In this document: positions 1-9,363 of the stretch, in pieces
How positions within the stretch are numbered: position 1 is the stretch's first letter
Layout of the letters: the number at the start of each line of letters is the position of its first letter
Source of the DNA: Thermoplasmata archaeon
GTDB taxonomy: Archaea > Thermoplasmatota > Thermoplasmata > Thermoplasmatales > Thermoplasmataceae
Direction of reading: 5' to 3'
Assembly: GCA_021818715.1 (NCBI GenBank)
Contig: JAKATN010000007.1
Span: 1-50,591 of the forward strand
DNA: 50,591 nucleotides
Made by a program: the position numbers and the translations under genes
Notes under the pieces: model-generated
What the model was told of the DNA's origin: nothing
The model's input: the letters and a program-made list of their open reading frames with translations, nothing else
Database searches by the model: none

Positions 1-1
1 A

Positions 2-3000
2 AATGCTCCGCACATGTCTGTTTTGCATAAGGCACTCAATACAGGCAGTACGTATTCAGTCACATTCAGTGAGACTGGTCTGCCTTCAGGAAAAGGGTGG
101 GCAGTCCAGTTCGGCAGCTTCTACAAGGCGTCTGATCTCTCTTCCATAAGCTTCAATGCAACCAACTCCAGTTATTTGTACTTCGCATATGTGCAGGGAG
201 AGTCTCCATATATTCTGACTGGCATTGTGAAGGTTAGTAGCGCTAACATCGCTGAGAACCTGGTTTTCAACACGATAATTTTTCAGGAGAGCGGAATGGC
301 TGCAGGGGCCCAGTGGGGAGTCGGAATCGGTAACACTTCTGGATTCTCATCAACCTTGATGACGACAAATTCCACGCTGCAGTTTATAGTTGCTGGTGGC
401 ACCTATTCATACACAGTTTATACGACGAGCGACAACCTTCTGATTACCACTACCAGTGGAAAAGTCGCTGTGAGTGGCAATAACCCGGTAGTGGCGCTTG
501 CATTCGATTCACTGAAATTCTCTGCCACCGGTTATCCGTTTGAATGGGGAATATCCCTCGCCAACACGTCCACATACTACAACAGCATATTTGGCACCTC
601 AAGCTCATTTACAACATACGTGCTTCCTGGTAATTATTCATATCGGGCAGACGTGATATTGAATCATGGGTTCAGCTACTTTTTTGCAGAAGGTTACATT
701 AACACCTCGACATCGGCCCATTCGGTTTCATTCAGCCTCCAGAACGTCACTTTCATTGAAAAAGGGCTCCCTTCTGGCGCGTACTGGGGTATTGCGATCT
801 CAAATACCAGTATACTTCCGTCTCAAATTAATACTGGAGAAACTACCGCAACGGAGTTTTCGCTCTACCTGGATTCCGGAAAGTATACTTACACAAGGAA
901 CGTCTATACATCCAATTATGTATTAACCTACTCTAATGCGACTCCAGTCCCCATGGACGTTGTCACGGGAACAAATTCAGTGAGCGTTTCCTACAAAGGT
1001 GTTTATGCAGCCACTTTCCAGGAAACTGGCATCAACCTCACCAATGCAAGTTGGGGCGTATATATATTAATAGGCACTTCTTATTCATTAATTTTTGCTG
1101 GCACTCCGGAATTGACCTTATACCTTGCAAACGGAACCTATACCTATTATCTCAAAACTTACTGGGAAAACTCTATCGACGGCAATTACATTGATTCTGA
1201 CTTTGGGTCGCCTGCGAGAACCCTAACGGTCAGGGGATCACCGGTGATTGACCAGTTGCATTTTTACGAGGTGAATTACAGTGAGACCGGCCAGCCGATT
1301 GGCTCATCATGGTATGTGTACCTCTACATTAACACTACATGGGTTGCCTATTCCTACAGCCCGTATCCCAGCGTACCGTTCTTCCTTCCCGCGGCAAACT
1401 ACACTGTGTCAGTTATTCTGGATATGGCATCCTGGCAAAGTCCATTTACGGGAGTGGTCAAGAATTCCACCTCCCCGTATCTGAACATTTCGAAGGGCGG
1501 CTACAACCGTACCGTAAACTTCTATCTCAAACCGGGGTATTACGCCGTCACAATAGATGCTACAGGCATGCCGTCCGCTAATGACTGGGTGGGAGAACTG
1601 TTCAACACAACCACTTACAGTGAAAGCGATCTTTACTCTCCCTTTGGAGGCTATTCCTACTATTCGCTGGGCTCGGCGACATTCATTGCACAGAATGGAA
1701 GTTACACATACCAGGTGTACAACAACTATTACGGTTTCCCTATGGTGGCGAGCGGCAGCTTCCCAATTTCCGGCAATAATGTCACTATAGCGGTCAACTT
1801 CGGGTTCCAGTACAATGCTACCGAGGTCTTTACTGAGACAGGGCTCCCCGCAGGAACTGCATGGGGTGTGACAATAGCCGGGGTGACTCATAGCACCAGC
1901 ACTTCGGATATCTACTTTACCCTCCCCCTTGGGAGCTATTCATTCGAGATCTCATCAGTAACCGGCTACACCGTTTACCCAGGATCCGGCATCCTCCACC
2001 TGACCAACTATGGATATTATGGCATGACTGTGTCATTCATACGCCAGAGCACATTGACCCCATACGTAAGCAACACTATAGATCTCAACAGCTATAGAGC
2101 CTATACCGGGGATTACTACCAGTCTGATCAGATCTATGGGCAATCCTCAATGGTATATGACAGGGCCAGCAACCTCGTCTATGTAGCGGATTCAGTCGCC
2201 CTCTATGTCATCAATGCTTCCGACATGTCAACCTTCAGCATAACTGCCGGATTAAGCGGACCCTCCGGCGTTGCGCTTGATCCATACAGCAACACGCTCT
2301 ATGTTTCGGATTACTTGGGGGGCAATATAGCACTGGTCAATGCCTCCACAGCAAACATCATTGGGTACATCAGCACCGGAAGCGGTTCGAATCCGTCGAA
2401 TATGCTGTTCGACAGTTACAATCACTATCTGTACGTATACCAGGCAGGATTCAACATACTTTCAGTAATAAACACCCTGACGGATAATGTGGTAGGCAAC
2501 ATATCTCTGCCTGCTGGTGAGGTATCGGTATTCACACTATCCTACGACAGTCTTAACGGAAACGTGCTGCTAACCGACTCAGACACTTCGAACATTAGCG
2601 TAATCTCAGGAATCACTATTCTGAAAAACATCTCGGTCCCATCCTGGTATTCAATTACCGGGAGCACATTCGTCCCCTCAAACGGCTATCTCTATCTCAC
2701 GGGAACTGCCAACCTGGTGATGGCTGTTAATCTCTCCTCAGGGTTGGTGGTTGCCAACATAACCATTCCAAATGGAGGTACATCGTTGGCCTTTGATCCA
2801 GCCAGCGGCTATCTCGTTGTTGCGAACTTCAGCTATAACGGCAATCCTTCTTCCGTGTTCCTCATATCAGTTTCAGGCAAAACATACATTGGGAGCGTTC
2901 CAGTAGGGTACGATCCAGAATCTGTCGCAATTGCCGGTAAGGGCAATGAAATATATGTGATGAACATGGGCTCTGATACCGTTTCCATTATATCCAGCCA

Positions 3001-3598
3001 CATCTCTCAGTATAGCGTTACATTTTCCGAAACAGGTCTTCCACAGGGGCAAGCCTGGGAGGTGGGCTTCGGTGGTGTTTACGAATCCTCCACGGCGTCT
3101 TCAATGACGTTCAACGCATCTAATGGGACCTACGATTATACAGTGATTTCAACGGGTTATTCTGCGTCTCCTTCCTCAGGTACAGCGACAGTGGACGGAT
3201 CCGGATTAGCTATTGCCATAACTTTTGCCAAATCATCCTCGAAGGTATCGTTATACGACGTAACGTTTGAGGAATCCGGTCTACCAAACGGAACCAGGTG
3301 GGTAGTGACTCTCAACGGCGCGACGGAAAATTCCACCAGATCCAATATTACATTCAGCGGAGCCAACGGCACCTACCGCTATAACATCACCCAGGTGGCA
3401 GGATTCACCACAATCACCAGCAACGGCACTCTCAATGTTTCCGGATCACCAGTGACAGTCATGGTATACTTCAAAGAAATTGCCACGCCTGCCCAGTCCG
3501 GTTCAGACAGCGTGATCTTGATTGCTGTTGCCGCTGCAGGTTCTGCTGCCATAGTTGCGCTTGCACTCTTCATAACCAAGAGAAAAGGGATCTGGTGA
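2..3598 (+). CDS. Giant surface/secreted repeat protein with beta-propeller, 5' end outside window
   Basis: The reading frame is open to the left edge, so the first ATG at 14 is probably internal and the N-terminus with any signal peptide lies upstream. About 1194 residues are visible. They contain eight to ten Ig-like units that open with a SETGLP-type motif followed by a Trp a few residues on. About residues 683-998 form a YVTN-type beta-propeller (repeats such as LYVSD and VVANI). Two more SETGLP units follow, then one hydrophobic helix near the end (about 1165-1188) and a short basic tail KRKG. Asn-X-Ser/Thr sequons are abundant and the composition is rich in Ser, Thr, Tyr and Asn. I infer an exported, membrane-anchored, glycosylated cell-surface protein. 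Similar repeats occur in thermopsin-associated and other archaeal surface proteins. Its ligand is unknown. Confidence 0.8.
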   Translation, partial: NAPHMSVLHKALNTGSTYSVTFSETGLPSGKGWAVQFGSFYKASDLSSISFNATNSSYLYFAYVQGESPYILTGIVKVSSANIAENLVFNTIIFQESGMAAGAQWGVGIGNTSGFSSTLMTTNSTLQFIVAGGTYSYTVYTTSDNLLITTTSGKVAVSGNNPVVALAFDSLKFSATGYPFEWGISLANTSTYYNSIFGTSSSFTTYVLPGNYSYRADVILNHGFSYFFAEGYINTSTSAHSVSFSLQNVTFIEKGLPSGAYWGIAISNTSILPSQINTGETTATEFSLYLDSGKYTYTRNVYTSNYVLTYSNATPVPMDVVTGTNSVSVSYKGVYAATFQETGINLTNASWGVYILIGTSYSLIFAGTPELTLYLANGTYTYYLKTYWENSIDGNYIDSDFGSPARTLTVRGSPVIDQLHFYEVNYSETGQPIGSSWYVYLYINTTWVAYSYSPYPSVPFFLPAANYTVSVILDMASWQSPFTGVVKNSTSPYLNISKGGYNRTVNFYLKPGYYAVTIDATGMPSANDWVGELFNTTTYSESDLYSPFGGYSYYSLGSATFIAQNGSYTYQVYNNYYGFPMVASGSFPISGNNVTIAVNFGFQYNATEVFTETGLPAGTAWGVTIAGVTHSTSTSDIYFTLPLGSYSFEISSVTGYTVYPGSGILHLTNYGYYGMTVSFIRQSTLTPYVSNTIDLNSYRAYTGDYYQSDQIYGQSSMVYDRASNLVYVADSVALYVINASDMSTFSITAGLSGPSGVALDPYSNTLYVSDYLGGNIALVNASTANIIGYISTGSGSNPSNMLFDSYNHYLYVYQAGFNILSVINTLTDNVVGNISLPAGEVSVFTLSYDSLNGNVLLTDSDTSNISVISGITILKNISVPSWYSITGSTFVPSNGYLYLTGTANLVMAVNLSSGLVVANITIPNGGTSLAFDPASGYLVVANFSYNGNPSSVFLISVSGKTYIGSVPVGYDPESVAIAGKGNEIYVMNMGSDTVSIISSHISQYSVTFSETGLPQGQAWEVGFGGVYESSTASSMTFNASNGTYDYTVISTGYSASPSSGTATVDGSGLAIAITFAKSSSKVSLYDVTFEESGLPNGTRWVVTLNGATENSTRSNITFSGANGTYRYNITQVAGFTTITSNGTLNVSGSPVTVMVYFKEIATPAQSGSDSVILIAVAAAGSAAIVALALFITKRKGIW
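59..3320 (+). repeat. SETGLP-type Ig-like repeat units encoded in the surface protein
   Basis: Degenerate protein-level repeats, each starting with an aromatic residue, then Ser/Thr/Gln-Glu-Thr/Ser-Gly-Leu-Pro, then Trp about five residues later. Units start near bases 59, 281, 746, 1013, 1274, 1550, 1826, 3014 and 3263. The DNA between units has diverged, so these are old duplications. The propeller (about 2060-3010) separates the last two units from the rest. Confidence 0.75.
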
Positions 3599-3634
3599 AC
3601 TGGAGACTTAATTATTAGCGGATGCGGATCTGGA

Positions 3635-3664
3635 ATGCAGCTTTTAGCTGCATCATAATTTTTT
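3635..3664 (+). terminator. Hairpin plus T-run terminator after the surface protein gene
   Basis: A perfect 7-bp stem (ATGCAGC at 3635-3641, GCTGCAT at 3647-3653) encloses a five-base loop and is followed within six bases by six T residues (3659-3664). It lies 37 bases after the stop codon. This is the clearest hairpin terminator I saw in the window. Confidence 0.6.
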
Positions 3665-3819
3665 AACACTGCGTGACAATACTATTTTGGTCATCAGGAT
3701 CATTGGCAGAAGATCCTATCCATATTCACAGGAAAGATCAATTTCTCATCCTTACGCTACATGATAACCCAGGAACATAGCCCTGCATCTTGGTCTGGTG
3801 AGGCTTACGGTATGAAAAA

Positions 3820-3829
3820 CTTAAAGATA
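3820..3829 (+). promoter_or_regulatory. TATA-like box for the ATPase/TPR regulator
   Basis: CTTAAAGATA lies about 33 bases before the ATG at 3858, which would put the transcript start roughly eight bases upstream of the ATG. The rest of the 3665-3857 gap holds no ORF I can support. Confidence 0.4.
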
Positions 3830-3857
3830 GCGTATTGAATGGATCACGGCAACCACG

Positions 3858-6251
3858 ATGGAAAAATTCGATCCCGTTACTCAGACCCTGAAAGTTCTGT
3901 CGGACAGGAAATGTCTTGAAATACTCAAGACCCTGTCAATAAAGCCTTCTTACAATAAGGAACTTGGAGAATTACTGAGGGTGCCTGAGACCAGGATTTC
4001 CGAGAAGGTCAAGATAATGAAGGCTGCAGGATTAATATCGGAGTACTGGACTGTATCAAACAGAAAACCAGTGAAGATGTACAGGCTAAACGTCGATAGG
4101 ATAAGCCTGTCCATCCAGAACGGTAAGATCTCAGCTGTATCATCGCTGAATGATCAGACAAAACAGTCGCTTTCCCTTGATTCCTATAAATCAAGGGTAC
4201 CTCACATTTCAAAATTCGTGGGAAGGAAGGAGGAACTGGAAATTCTGAAAGGAAATGATCATGTTTTCATTACCGGCCTGCACGGAATAGGCAAGACCAC
4301 ACTCCTCGCCAAATATGCATCGGTTGCAGGTGCCCCGGTTTTCTGGCACAGGATAAGAGAGATCGATACCCTGAGACACCTGATAATGAAGCTGGCGGTA
4401 TTCCTCAAGGAATGCGGTAATGAAGAGCCTATAAATCTGATAAAAAATGAAACTGATTACAGGTTCAATATAGACGTGTCCGTCCATAATCTGAGGAAAA
4501 CGGGTGTGACCGTTATAATCGACGATCTCCATAAATGCAGGGATCCGGAGATTATCAGTTTTGTACAGGACCTGGTGCTCACTGAGCCAAAAATTCAGGT
4601 AAAGATAATCAGCAGAGACCCCATGCCAGTCAGATCTGATTCCATTTACACTCTTCGTCTCGGTGGGCTGGATATGACTTCCGCCTCCGAACTTCTTGGT
4701 CATGAGGCGGATTCAGAGGATGTATTCAGGATCACCGGGGGCCACCCTTTAATGATCAAGCTCTTCAGCTCCCTTTATGGTAGGGTTAAGAATGTGGACT
4801 GGAGATCGAAGAGTTTCCTGTTCAGGGAAATTCTTGATGCACTGGGAAAGAATCTTTCCGAGGTGCTGCATAATCTATCATTCTTCCGGGGCGATGTCCT
4901 CATTGATGAACTGGATTCTATATTCGGGAGATCGGATCATTCGGTACTGGAGGAAGCCGAGTATCTTGGCTTCCTGAGATTCAGAGAAAACAAGATAACA
5001 ATGAGCGATTTTGTCCGGGAAGTAGTATATGACATGACTGATGCGAAGCATGATATTCATGGCAGGATCGCTAGCTATTACCTGCAGTCCGAGAAAGCCG
5101 AATACCAGATTGAGGGTCTTTACCACATTCTGAGAAGTGGCAACGATGGCAGAATTGTGGATTCCCTGAACAGGGCAATCCCCGCGCTCATTGATTCAGG
5201 TTATCTAGAAAATATGCTGGCGGAACTTGAAAGATCCCTGGTCTTTGTGGGGCAGGGTCTCGCCACGGAGTGGATCCGTCTCTGGATGGGAAAGATATTG
5301 CTGATGAAGGGAAAGCAGGAAGAGGCTCTCAATCTCTTTCACCAGATCAGGAAAAATAACCTAAATCTTGAGCTTAAGGTGAAGGCCATGTCAGGCGAAT
5401 CGCAGGTATACGAGGAAAGAGGGGACCCGACAAGGTCGATGGAAATTCTGCAGGAGGCCCTCAATCTGGTCTCAGGCCATGATGAGATTCTCGAGGCTAA
5501 CCTGCTGCTTAACCTGTCCGGCCCTCTTGTTATGGGGGGAAGGATAGCCCTGGCACACTCCTACCTGCAGAGGGCTATTGCAGCCTATCAGGCAAAGGGT
5601 GAACTGAGAAATCTGTACGTCAGTCTGGCGAATTTTGCCTGGACTACCTATCTGAGCGGGGCTGTAGACGATGCGCTTTCTACCATAGACCAGGCCATTG
5701 AAGGCTTTCTTTCGGCAAATGCATTTTACAGTTACGCGGATTGCATAGTGGAGAAGGCTATTTTTCTCTCTGCGTCAGGCAAGTTAAGTTGGGCGGATGA
5801 TCTGTTCCAGGAAGCCATAGAAATATTCGAAAGCACTGCATATAACCCGCGTGACCTGATATTCGCGTTTGCGTACAAGATAATGAACGATATCAGGTCA
5901 GACAATCTGGAAAAGGGACGGTTTGACCTGCGGACTGCAGCCCGAATGTCTGGCACCAATTCTGACCAGAGCACCCTGGGGCTGATCGGGATTGCTGAAG
6001 CACAACTCCTGTTCAAAGGCAGGAAGTACTCAAAAGCATTGCTGAAATTGCGATCCGCAAAGGAACTGCTTTCAAACGATTTTCCTAGCCTATGCCTTGC
6101 AAGGTTAACGGAGTATACCATAATGCTATCGAAGGGGGATTATAAGGAGGCTGACAGCATAGCCTCTGAACTCGTAGGAGACCTAAAATCGAAAGGATGC
6201 GCTGTGTTTCTCAAGAGCCTGGAAAACATCAGGAAGGAAATTACCGCTTAA
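3858..6251 (+). CDS. Winged-helix, STAND-type ATPase and TPR transcriptional regulator
   Basis: A 797-residue protein of three parts. Residues about 8-80 form an ArsR-like winged helix (a repeat of small helices, then basic wing residues NRKPVK). Residues 120-330 form a P-loop module: an entry motif FVGRKEEL (120-127), Walker A GLHGIGKT (140-147) and Walker B VIIDDLHK (219-226). Residues about 400-797 are all-helical and TPR-like. This is the MalT/STAND arrangement with the DNA-binding domain moved to the N-terminus. By family logic, ATP binding and an inducer sensed by the TPR part would switch DNA binding. The target genes are unknown. It stands alone, downstream of the surface protein gene on the same strand but behind a terminator and with its own TATA-like box. 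Confidence 0.8.
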   Translation: MEKFDPVTQTLKVLSDRKCLEILKTLSIKPSYNKELGELLRVPETRISEKVKIMKAAGLISEYWTVSNRKPVKMYRLNVDRISLSIQNGKISAVSSLNDQTKQSLSLDSYKSRVPHISKFVGRKEELEILKGNDHVFITGLHGIGKTTLLAKYASVAGAPVFWHRIREIDTLRHLIMKLAVFLKECGNEEPINLIKNETDYRFNIDVSVHNLRKTGVTVIIDDLHKCRDPEIISFVQDLVLTEPKIQVKIISRDPMPVRSDSIYTLRLGGLDMTSASELLGHEADSEDVFRITGGHPLMIKLFSSLYGRVKNVDWRSKSFLFREILDALGKNLSEVLHNLSFFRGDVLIDELDSIFGRSDHSVLEEAEYLGFLRFRENKITMSDFVREVVYDMTDAKHDIHGRIASYYLQSEKAEYQIEGLYHILRSGNDGRIVDSLNRAIPALIDSGYLENMLAELERSLVFVGQGLATEWIRLWMGKILLMKGKQEEALNLFHQIRKNNLNLELKVKAMSGESQVYEERGDPTRSMEILQEALNLVSGHDEILEANLLLNLSGPLVMGGRIALAHSYLQRAIAAYQAKGELRNLYVSLANFAWTTYLSGAVDDALSTIDQAIEGFLSANAFYSYADCIVEKAIFLSASGKLSWADDLFQEAIEIFESTAYNPRDLIFAFAYKIMNDIRSDNLEKGRFDLRTAARMSGTNSDQSTLGLIGIAEAQLLFKGRKYSKALLKLRSAKELLSNDFPSLCLARLTEYTIMLSKGDYKEADSIASELVGDLKSKGCAVFLKSLENIRKEITA

Positions 6252-6812
6252 CGTGGCATTCCGGAAAAATATTGTTTGATCATTATGTCTATGGGGGGAA
6301 GATGCGCCATCGTTAAGCCTTGCTGCTTGGATTCTGCCTTCCCTTACGTACGCCCAGGATCGAAGGGGGAATCGTCTCTGGTTCTATTCCGCAATGCACA
6401 ATGCAGCGATCTGCCCGCTATTTTGGCGGCTGTCGGCCGTGCATTAAAACAAGATCATGAACGCGCAAACCTTGGGTTTCAAGGTGGTTCTTCTGGCACA
6501 CGGAATCGCAAATCCTGGGCAGGTATGAGAATACTATAATAATGGGGGGATTTCATTGCACGCCCATTCTCAGCGGATGACTCTCAAGGGCTTCACATTT
6601 ACTATGCCATTAAGCCCGTTGCCGTCACTGGTATTATTGCCAATGCATCCAGTACGTCCTCAATTGGGCACGTCACGCTGAAGCTGAACCGCGGCATCAC
6701 AGGTAGCCGGGACTCCTGATTTCATTGGGTGATCCGGCATTGCGGCACCAGACACCGGCATTTTCCGGGCAAAAATTATAATCCGGAGACGCGCTAGGCA
6801 TATGGAGATACA
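6252..6812. other. 561-base gap with no supported gene
   Basis: Long relative to this compact genome. An 87-codon frame at 6276-6539 would need a TTG start, has no visible ribosome site and resembles nothing I recognise. A second open stretch at 6543-6719 reads like protein but has no start codon. Only the last 40 bases hold identifiable signals, the cysteine synthase promoter. It may contain a decayed gene or an unrecognised RNA. Confidence 0.5.
6773..6806 (+). promoter_or_regulatory. TATA-like box and ribosome-binding site of the trans-sulfuration pair
   Basis: AAATTATAAT at 6773-6782 sits about 35 bases before the GTG start. GGAG at 6803-6806 sits six bases before it. Together they support GTG 6813 as the start and a leader of roughly ten bases, so this gene is not strictly leaderless. 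Confidence 0.5.
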
Positions 6813-7772
6813 GTGAAAATCTACGAAAATATACTGGAAACCATTGGCAACACGCCAGTTGTTAAGATAAACAGAATCACCAGCCCCGGGAACCACCTTT
6901 TCGCGAAGCTTGAATTTTTCAACCCGGGAGGGAGTGTAAAGGACAGGATGGCCAGATATATTATAGAAAAGGCCGAGAAATCTGGGAGAATCAAAGATAC
7001 AATTGTGGAAAATTCATCCGGAAATACAGGAGCAGCGATTTCAATGATCTCTGCGGTTAAATCCTACAGATGTGTAATAACGATTCCCGACAAAATGAGC
7101 CAGGAGAAGATCAACCTCATGAAAGCATACGGATCGGAGGTTGTTGTCACAAAGACAGACGTACCATACGACTCTCCGGAGAGCTATTACAGCGTTGCAC
7201 GAAAGATTGCGGCGGAGAATGGTGCATATTATCCAGATCAGTACAATAACCCGGACAATATTGAGGCTCATTACGCCTTAACGGGGCCGGAAATATGGAA
7301 CCAGATGGAAGGTGAAATAGATATTCTTGTGGCAGGTATTGGCACAGGTGGCACCATATCCGGAATCGGGAAGTACTTGAAGGAGAAGAATCCTGACATA
7401 AGAGTTATAGGTGTAGACCCGGAGGGATCTGTCTTCTACAGTTACTTCAAAACCGGGAAAATGGTGAGGCCGCACACTTACAAAGTTGAGGGGATTGGCG
7501 AGGATTACCTGGTAAAGGCTGTAGATTTCTCAGTTATAGACGACATTGTAACAGTGAATGACCGGGAGAGCTTTCTCATGACCCGCAGGCTGGCAAGAGA
7601 AGAGGGAATATTTGCAGGGGGTTCATCCGGATCAGCAATGGCAGCAGCATTAAAGATTTCAGAATCTTACAGGGATAAAAATATACTGATGATATTCCCC
7701 GATTCCGGTTACAGATACCTTAGTAAAATATACAACGATGACTGGATGAGGCAGAATGGCTTCATGGAGTGA
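6813..7772 (+). CDS. cysK: PLP-dependent cysteine synthase / cystathionine beta-synthase family enzyme
   Basis: A 319-residue fold-type II PLP enzyme, full length for the family. The PLP lysine is K43 in NPGGSVKDR. The substrate loop NSSGNTG spans about 67-73, the phosphate-binding loop GIGTGGT 175-181, and a Ser-rich motif GGSSGS lies near the end. It could use O-acetylserine or O-phosphoserine plus sulfide, or act as a cystathionine beta-synthase joining serine and homocysteine. There are no C-terminal CBS domains. The next gene, a cystathionine gamma-lyase family member, starts three bases later, which favours a trans-sulfuration role over plain sulfide assimilation. The start is GTG. Confidence 0.88.
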   Translation: MKIYENILETIGNTPVVKINRITSPGNHLFAKLEFFNPGGSVKDRMARYIIEKAEKSGRIKDTIVENSSGNTGAAISMISAVKSYRCVITIPDKMSQEKINLMKAYGSEVVVTKTDVPYDSPESYYSVARKIAAENGAYYPDQYNNPDNIEAHYALTGPEIWNQMEGEIDILVAGIGTGGTISGIGKYLKEKNPDIRVIGVDPEGSVFYSYFKTGKMVRPHTYKVEGIGEDYLVKAVDFSVIDDIVTVNDRESFLMTRRLAREEGIFAGGSSGSAMAAALKISESYRDKNILMIFPDSGYRYLSKIYNDDWMRQNGFME

Positions 7773-7775
7773 TCT

Positions 7776-8930
7776 ATGATGAATTTCTCAACCAGGTCGA
7801 TACACATTGGCGAGGAACCGGATACCGTGAACGGGATTGGCGAGGTAGTGTCATCAATATACCTTTCGACAACCTTTGCAAGAAAAGATGCTGAAAAACC
7901 AACAAAGGGCTATGAATATACCAGAAGCGGGAATCCAACCCGGCTGGCCCTTGAAAATAAGATTGCATCACTGGAGAATGCGAAATATGGCCTAATGTTC
8001 TCATCCGGGCTTGCAGCTGAGACAACCTTATTTCTCTCCCTGCTCAAGACCGGCGACCATATAATCGCATCCGACGACCTCTACGGTGGAACGGAAAGAC
8101 TCTTCAGGACTGTCCTGCCTGGCTTTGGGATCACTTATGAGTTGAGAGATCTGACAGTACCGCTTTTGCCAGAATCAATGCCGGAAAACACAAGGATGAT
8201 CTACTTCGAGACACCATCCAATCCGCTCCTCAGGATTATAGACATCGAAAGGACTTCAGGCGCAGCAAAAAAGAATGGCGTAATTGTTGCAGTGGATAAC
8301 ACCTTTGCAACTCCTTATTTCCAGAACCCCTTGCAGCTGGGTGCAGATGTGGTGGTGCACAGTACTACGAAATACATCAATGGACATAGTGACTCACTGG
8401 GTGGAACACTGATAACCAGCAATCCAGACCTTTTTAAAAAACTGAAATTCAACCAGAATGCCATGGGCGCAGTGATGTCGCCGTTCGACAGTTATCTCAC
8501 AATGAGGGGAATCAAGACCCTTGCCGTAAGGATGAAAGAGCACGAGAGAAACGCAAAGGAAATAGCCTCCTATCTCAAGGACAGCAAAAAGGTCAGAAAG
8601 ATCTACTACCCCGGGCTGGAAGAGCATGAAAACCATCACGTGGCCAGAAAACAGATGAGAGGGTATGGTGGAATGATCTCCTTCAGGCTTAACACCGATA
8701 ATGATGGGGTGAAGAGGTTTGTCCGATCCCTGAAATACATATCACTTGCGGAAAGCCTTGGAGGAGTTGAATCGCTTATAGAGATACCGTCGCTGATGAC
8801 CCATTCCGGGATCCCGAGGGAAACGCGTGAACGAAACGGAATTACGGACGATCTGATCAGGCTGTCAGTTGGAATAGAGGATGCGGAAGATCTAATAGAG
8901 GACATCTCTATCGCACTGGAGAAGACTTAG
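7776..8930 (+). CDS. Cystathionine gamma-lyase/synthase family PLP enzyme
   Basis: A 384-residue Cys/Met-metabolism PLP enzyme of the expected length. The signature STTKYINGHSD carries the PLP lysine K199. The conserved YxRxxNPT segment is YTRSGNPT (48-55), and SSGLAAET (76-83) is the cofactor phosphate loop. As a gamma-lyase it would cleave cystathionine to cysteine, 2-oxobutyrate and ammonia. As a gamma-synthase it would make cystathionine from a homoserine ester. Sequence alone does not separate the two. Its coupling to the upstream beta-synthase-like gene suggests reverse trans-sulfuration from homocysteine to cysteine. Two adjacent ATG codons (7776 and 7779) can serve as the start. Confidence 0.87.
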   Translation: MMNFSTRSIHIGEEPDTVNGIGEVVSSIYLSTTFARKDAEKPTKGYEYTRSGNPTRLALENKIASLENAKYGLMFSSGLAAETTLFLSLLKTGDHIIASDDLYGGTERLFRTVLPGFGITYELRDLTVPLLPESMPENTRMIYFETPSNPLLRIIDIERTSGAAKKNGVIVAVDNTFATPYFQNPLQLGADVVVHSTTKYINGHSDSLGGTLITSNPDLFKKLKFNQNAMGAVMSPFDSYLTMRGIKTLAVRMKEHERNAKEIASYLKDSKKVRKIYYPGLEEHENHHVARKQMRGYGGMISFRLNTDNDGVKRFVRSLKYISLAESLGGVESLIEIPSLMTHSGIPRETRERNGITDDLIRLSVGIEDAEDLIEDISIALEKT

Positions 8931-9252
8931 GCTGCCAGGTTCTGGTAACAGTGGCTACCATCACCTGCTTGTTGATGGGTAAGAATTACCGCATTCTATT
9001 GCCTGAAAAGATGCCCTCAAGTTACAGTGTGGTTCACAGATCCAGTCACAGGAAAGCTCCAATGCTTTAGCCTGGGGTGGTTGGCTTATTCTCCATCGAA
9101 AGTAATGTGAACTCTTTCCGTAAAGAGCTTGAGCCAGAGATAGAAAGGGTCTTCATTACACTGGTAAAGTACCAATCTTTTGGTGATCCGGTCACCTCTT
9201 CTGATTTCCAGACCAGTTATCCTAAGATCGTGTATAAGCTTCAATTCGTCGC
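8931..9252. other. 322-base gap between convergent units
   Basis: No gene I can support. A 74-codon frame (9077-9301, GTG start) runs into the tRNA gene, so it is probably chance or a remnant of something larger. I see no inverted repeats marking a transposon end. Confidence 0.45.
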
Positions 9253-9270
9253 AATAAGAAAAAATAGTTA
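9253..9270 (-). terminator. T-rich terminator after tRNA-Pro
   Basis: On the minus strand, about 20 bases past the tRNA 3' end, the sequence reads TATTTTTTCTTATT. It is an oligo-T stretch without an obvious hairpin, typical of archaeal termination. It would end the ribosomal protein/rpoN/tRNA unit. Confidence 0.5.
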
Positions 9271-9289
9271 TTCTCTGGCCAGGGTTAGA

Positions 9290-9362
9290 TGGGACCGCTG
9301 AGATTTGAACTCAGGTTACCAACACCCCAAGCTGGTAGGATACCAAACTACCCCACGGTCCC
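9290..9362 (-). tRNA. tRNA-Pro (GGG anticodon)
   Basis: 73 bases fold as a standard cloverleaf. The acceptor GGGACCG pairs with CGGTCCC and the discriminator is A. The anticodon stem is CCAGC/GTTGG with loop TTGGGGT, giving anticodon GGG. The T-arm is CTGAG/CTCAG with loop TTCAAAT. The 3' CCA is not encoded and there is no intron. Only one base separates it from the rpoN stop codon, so it is probably cut out of the rpoN transcript or uses a promoter inside rpoN. Confidence 0.93.
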
Positions 9363-9363
9363 A

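Noticed and set aside
6276-6539. 87-codon frame in the long gap
   Set aside because: It needs a TTG start, has no ribosome site or TATA box at the right distance, and resembles no family I know.
9077-9301. 74-codon frame ending in the tRNA-Pro gene
   Set aside because: It overlaps a convincing tRNA on the other strand and has a weak GTG start.
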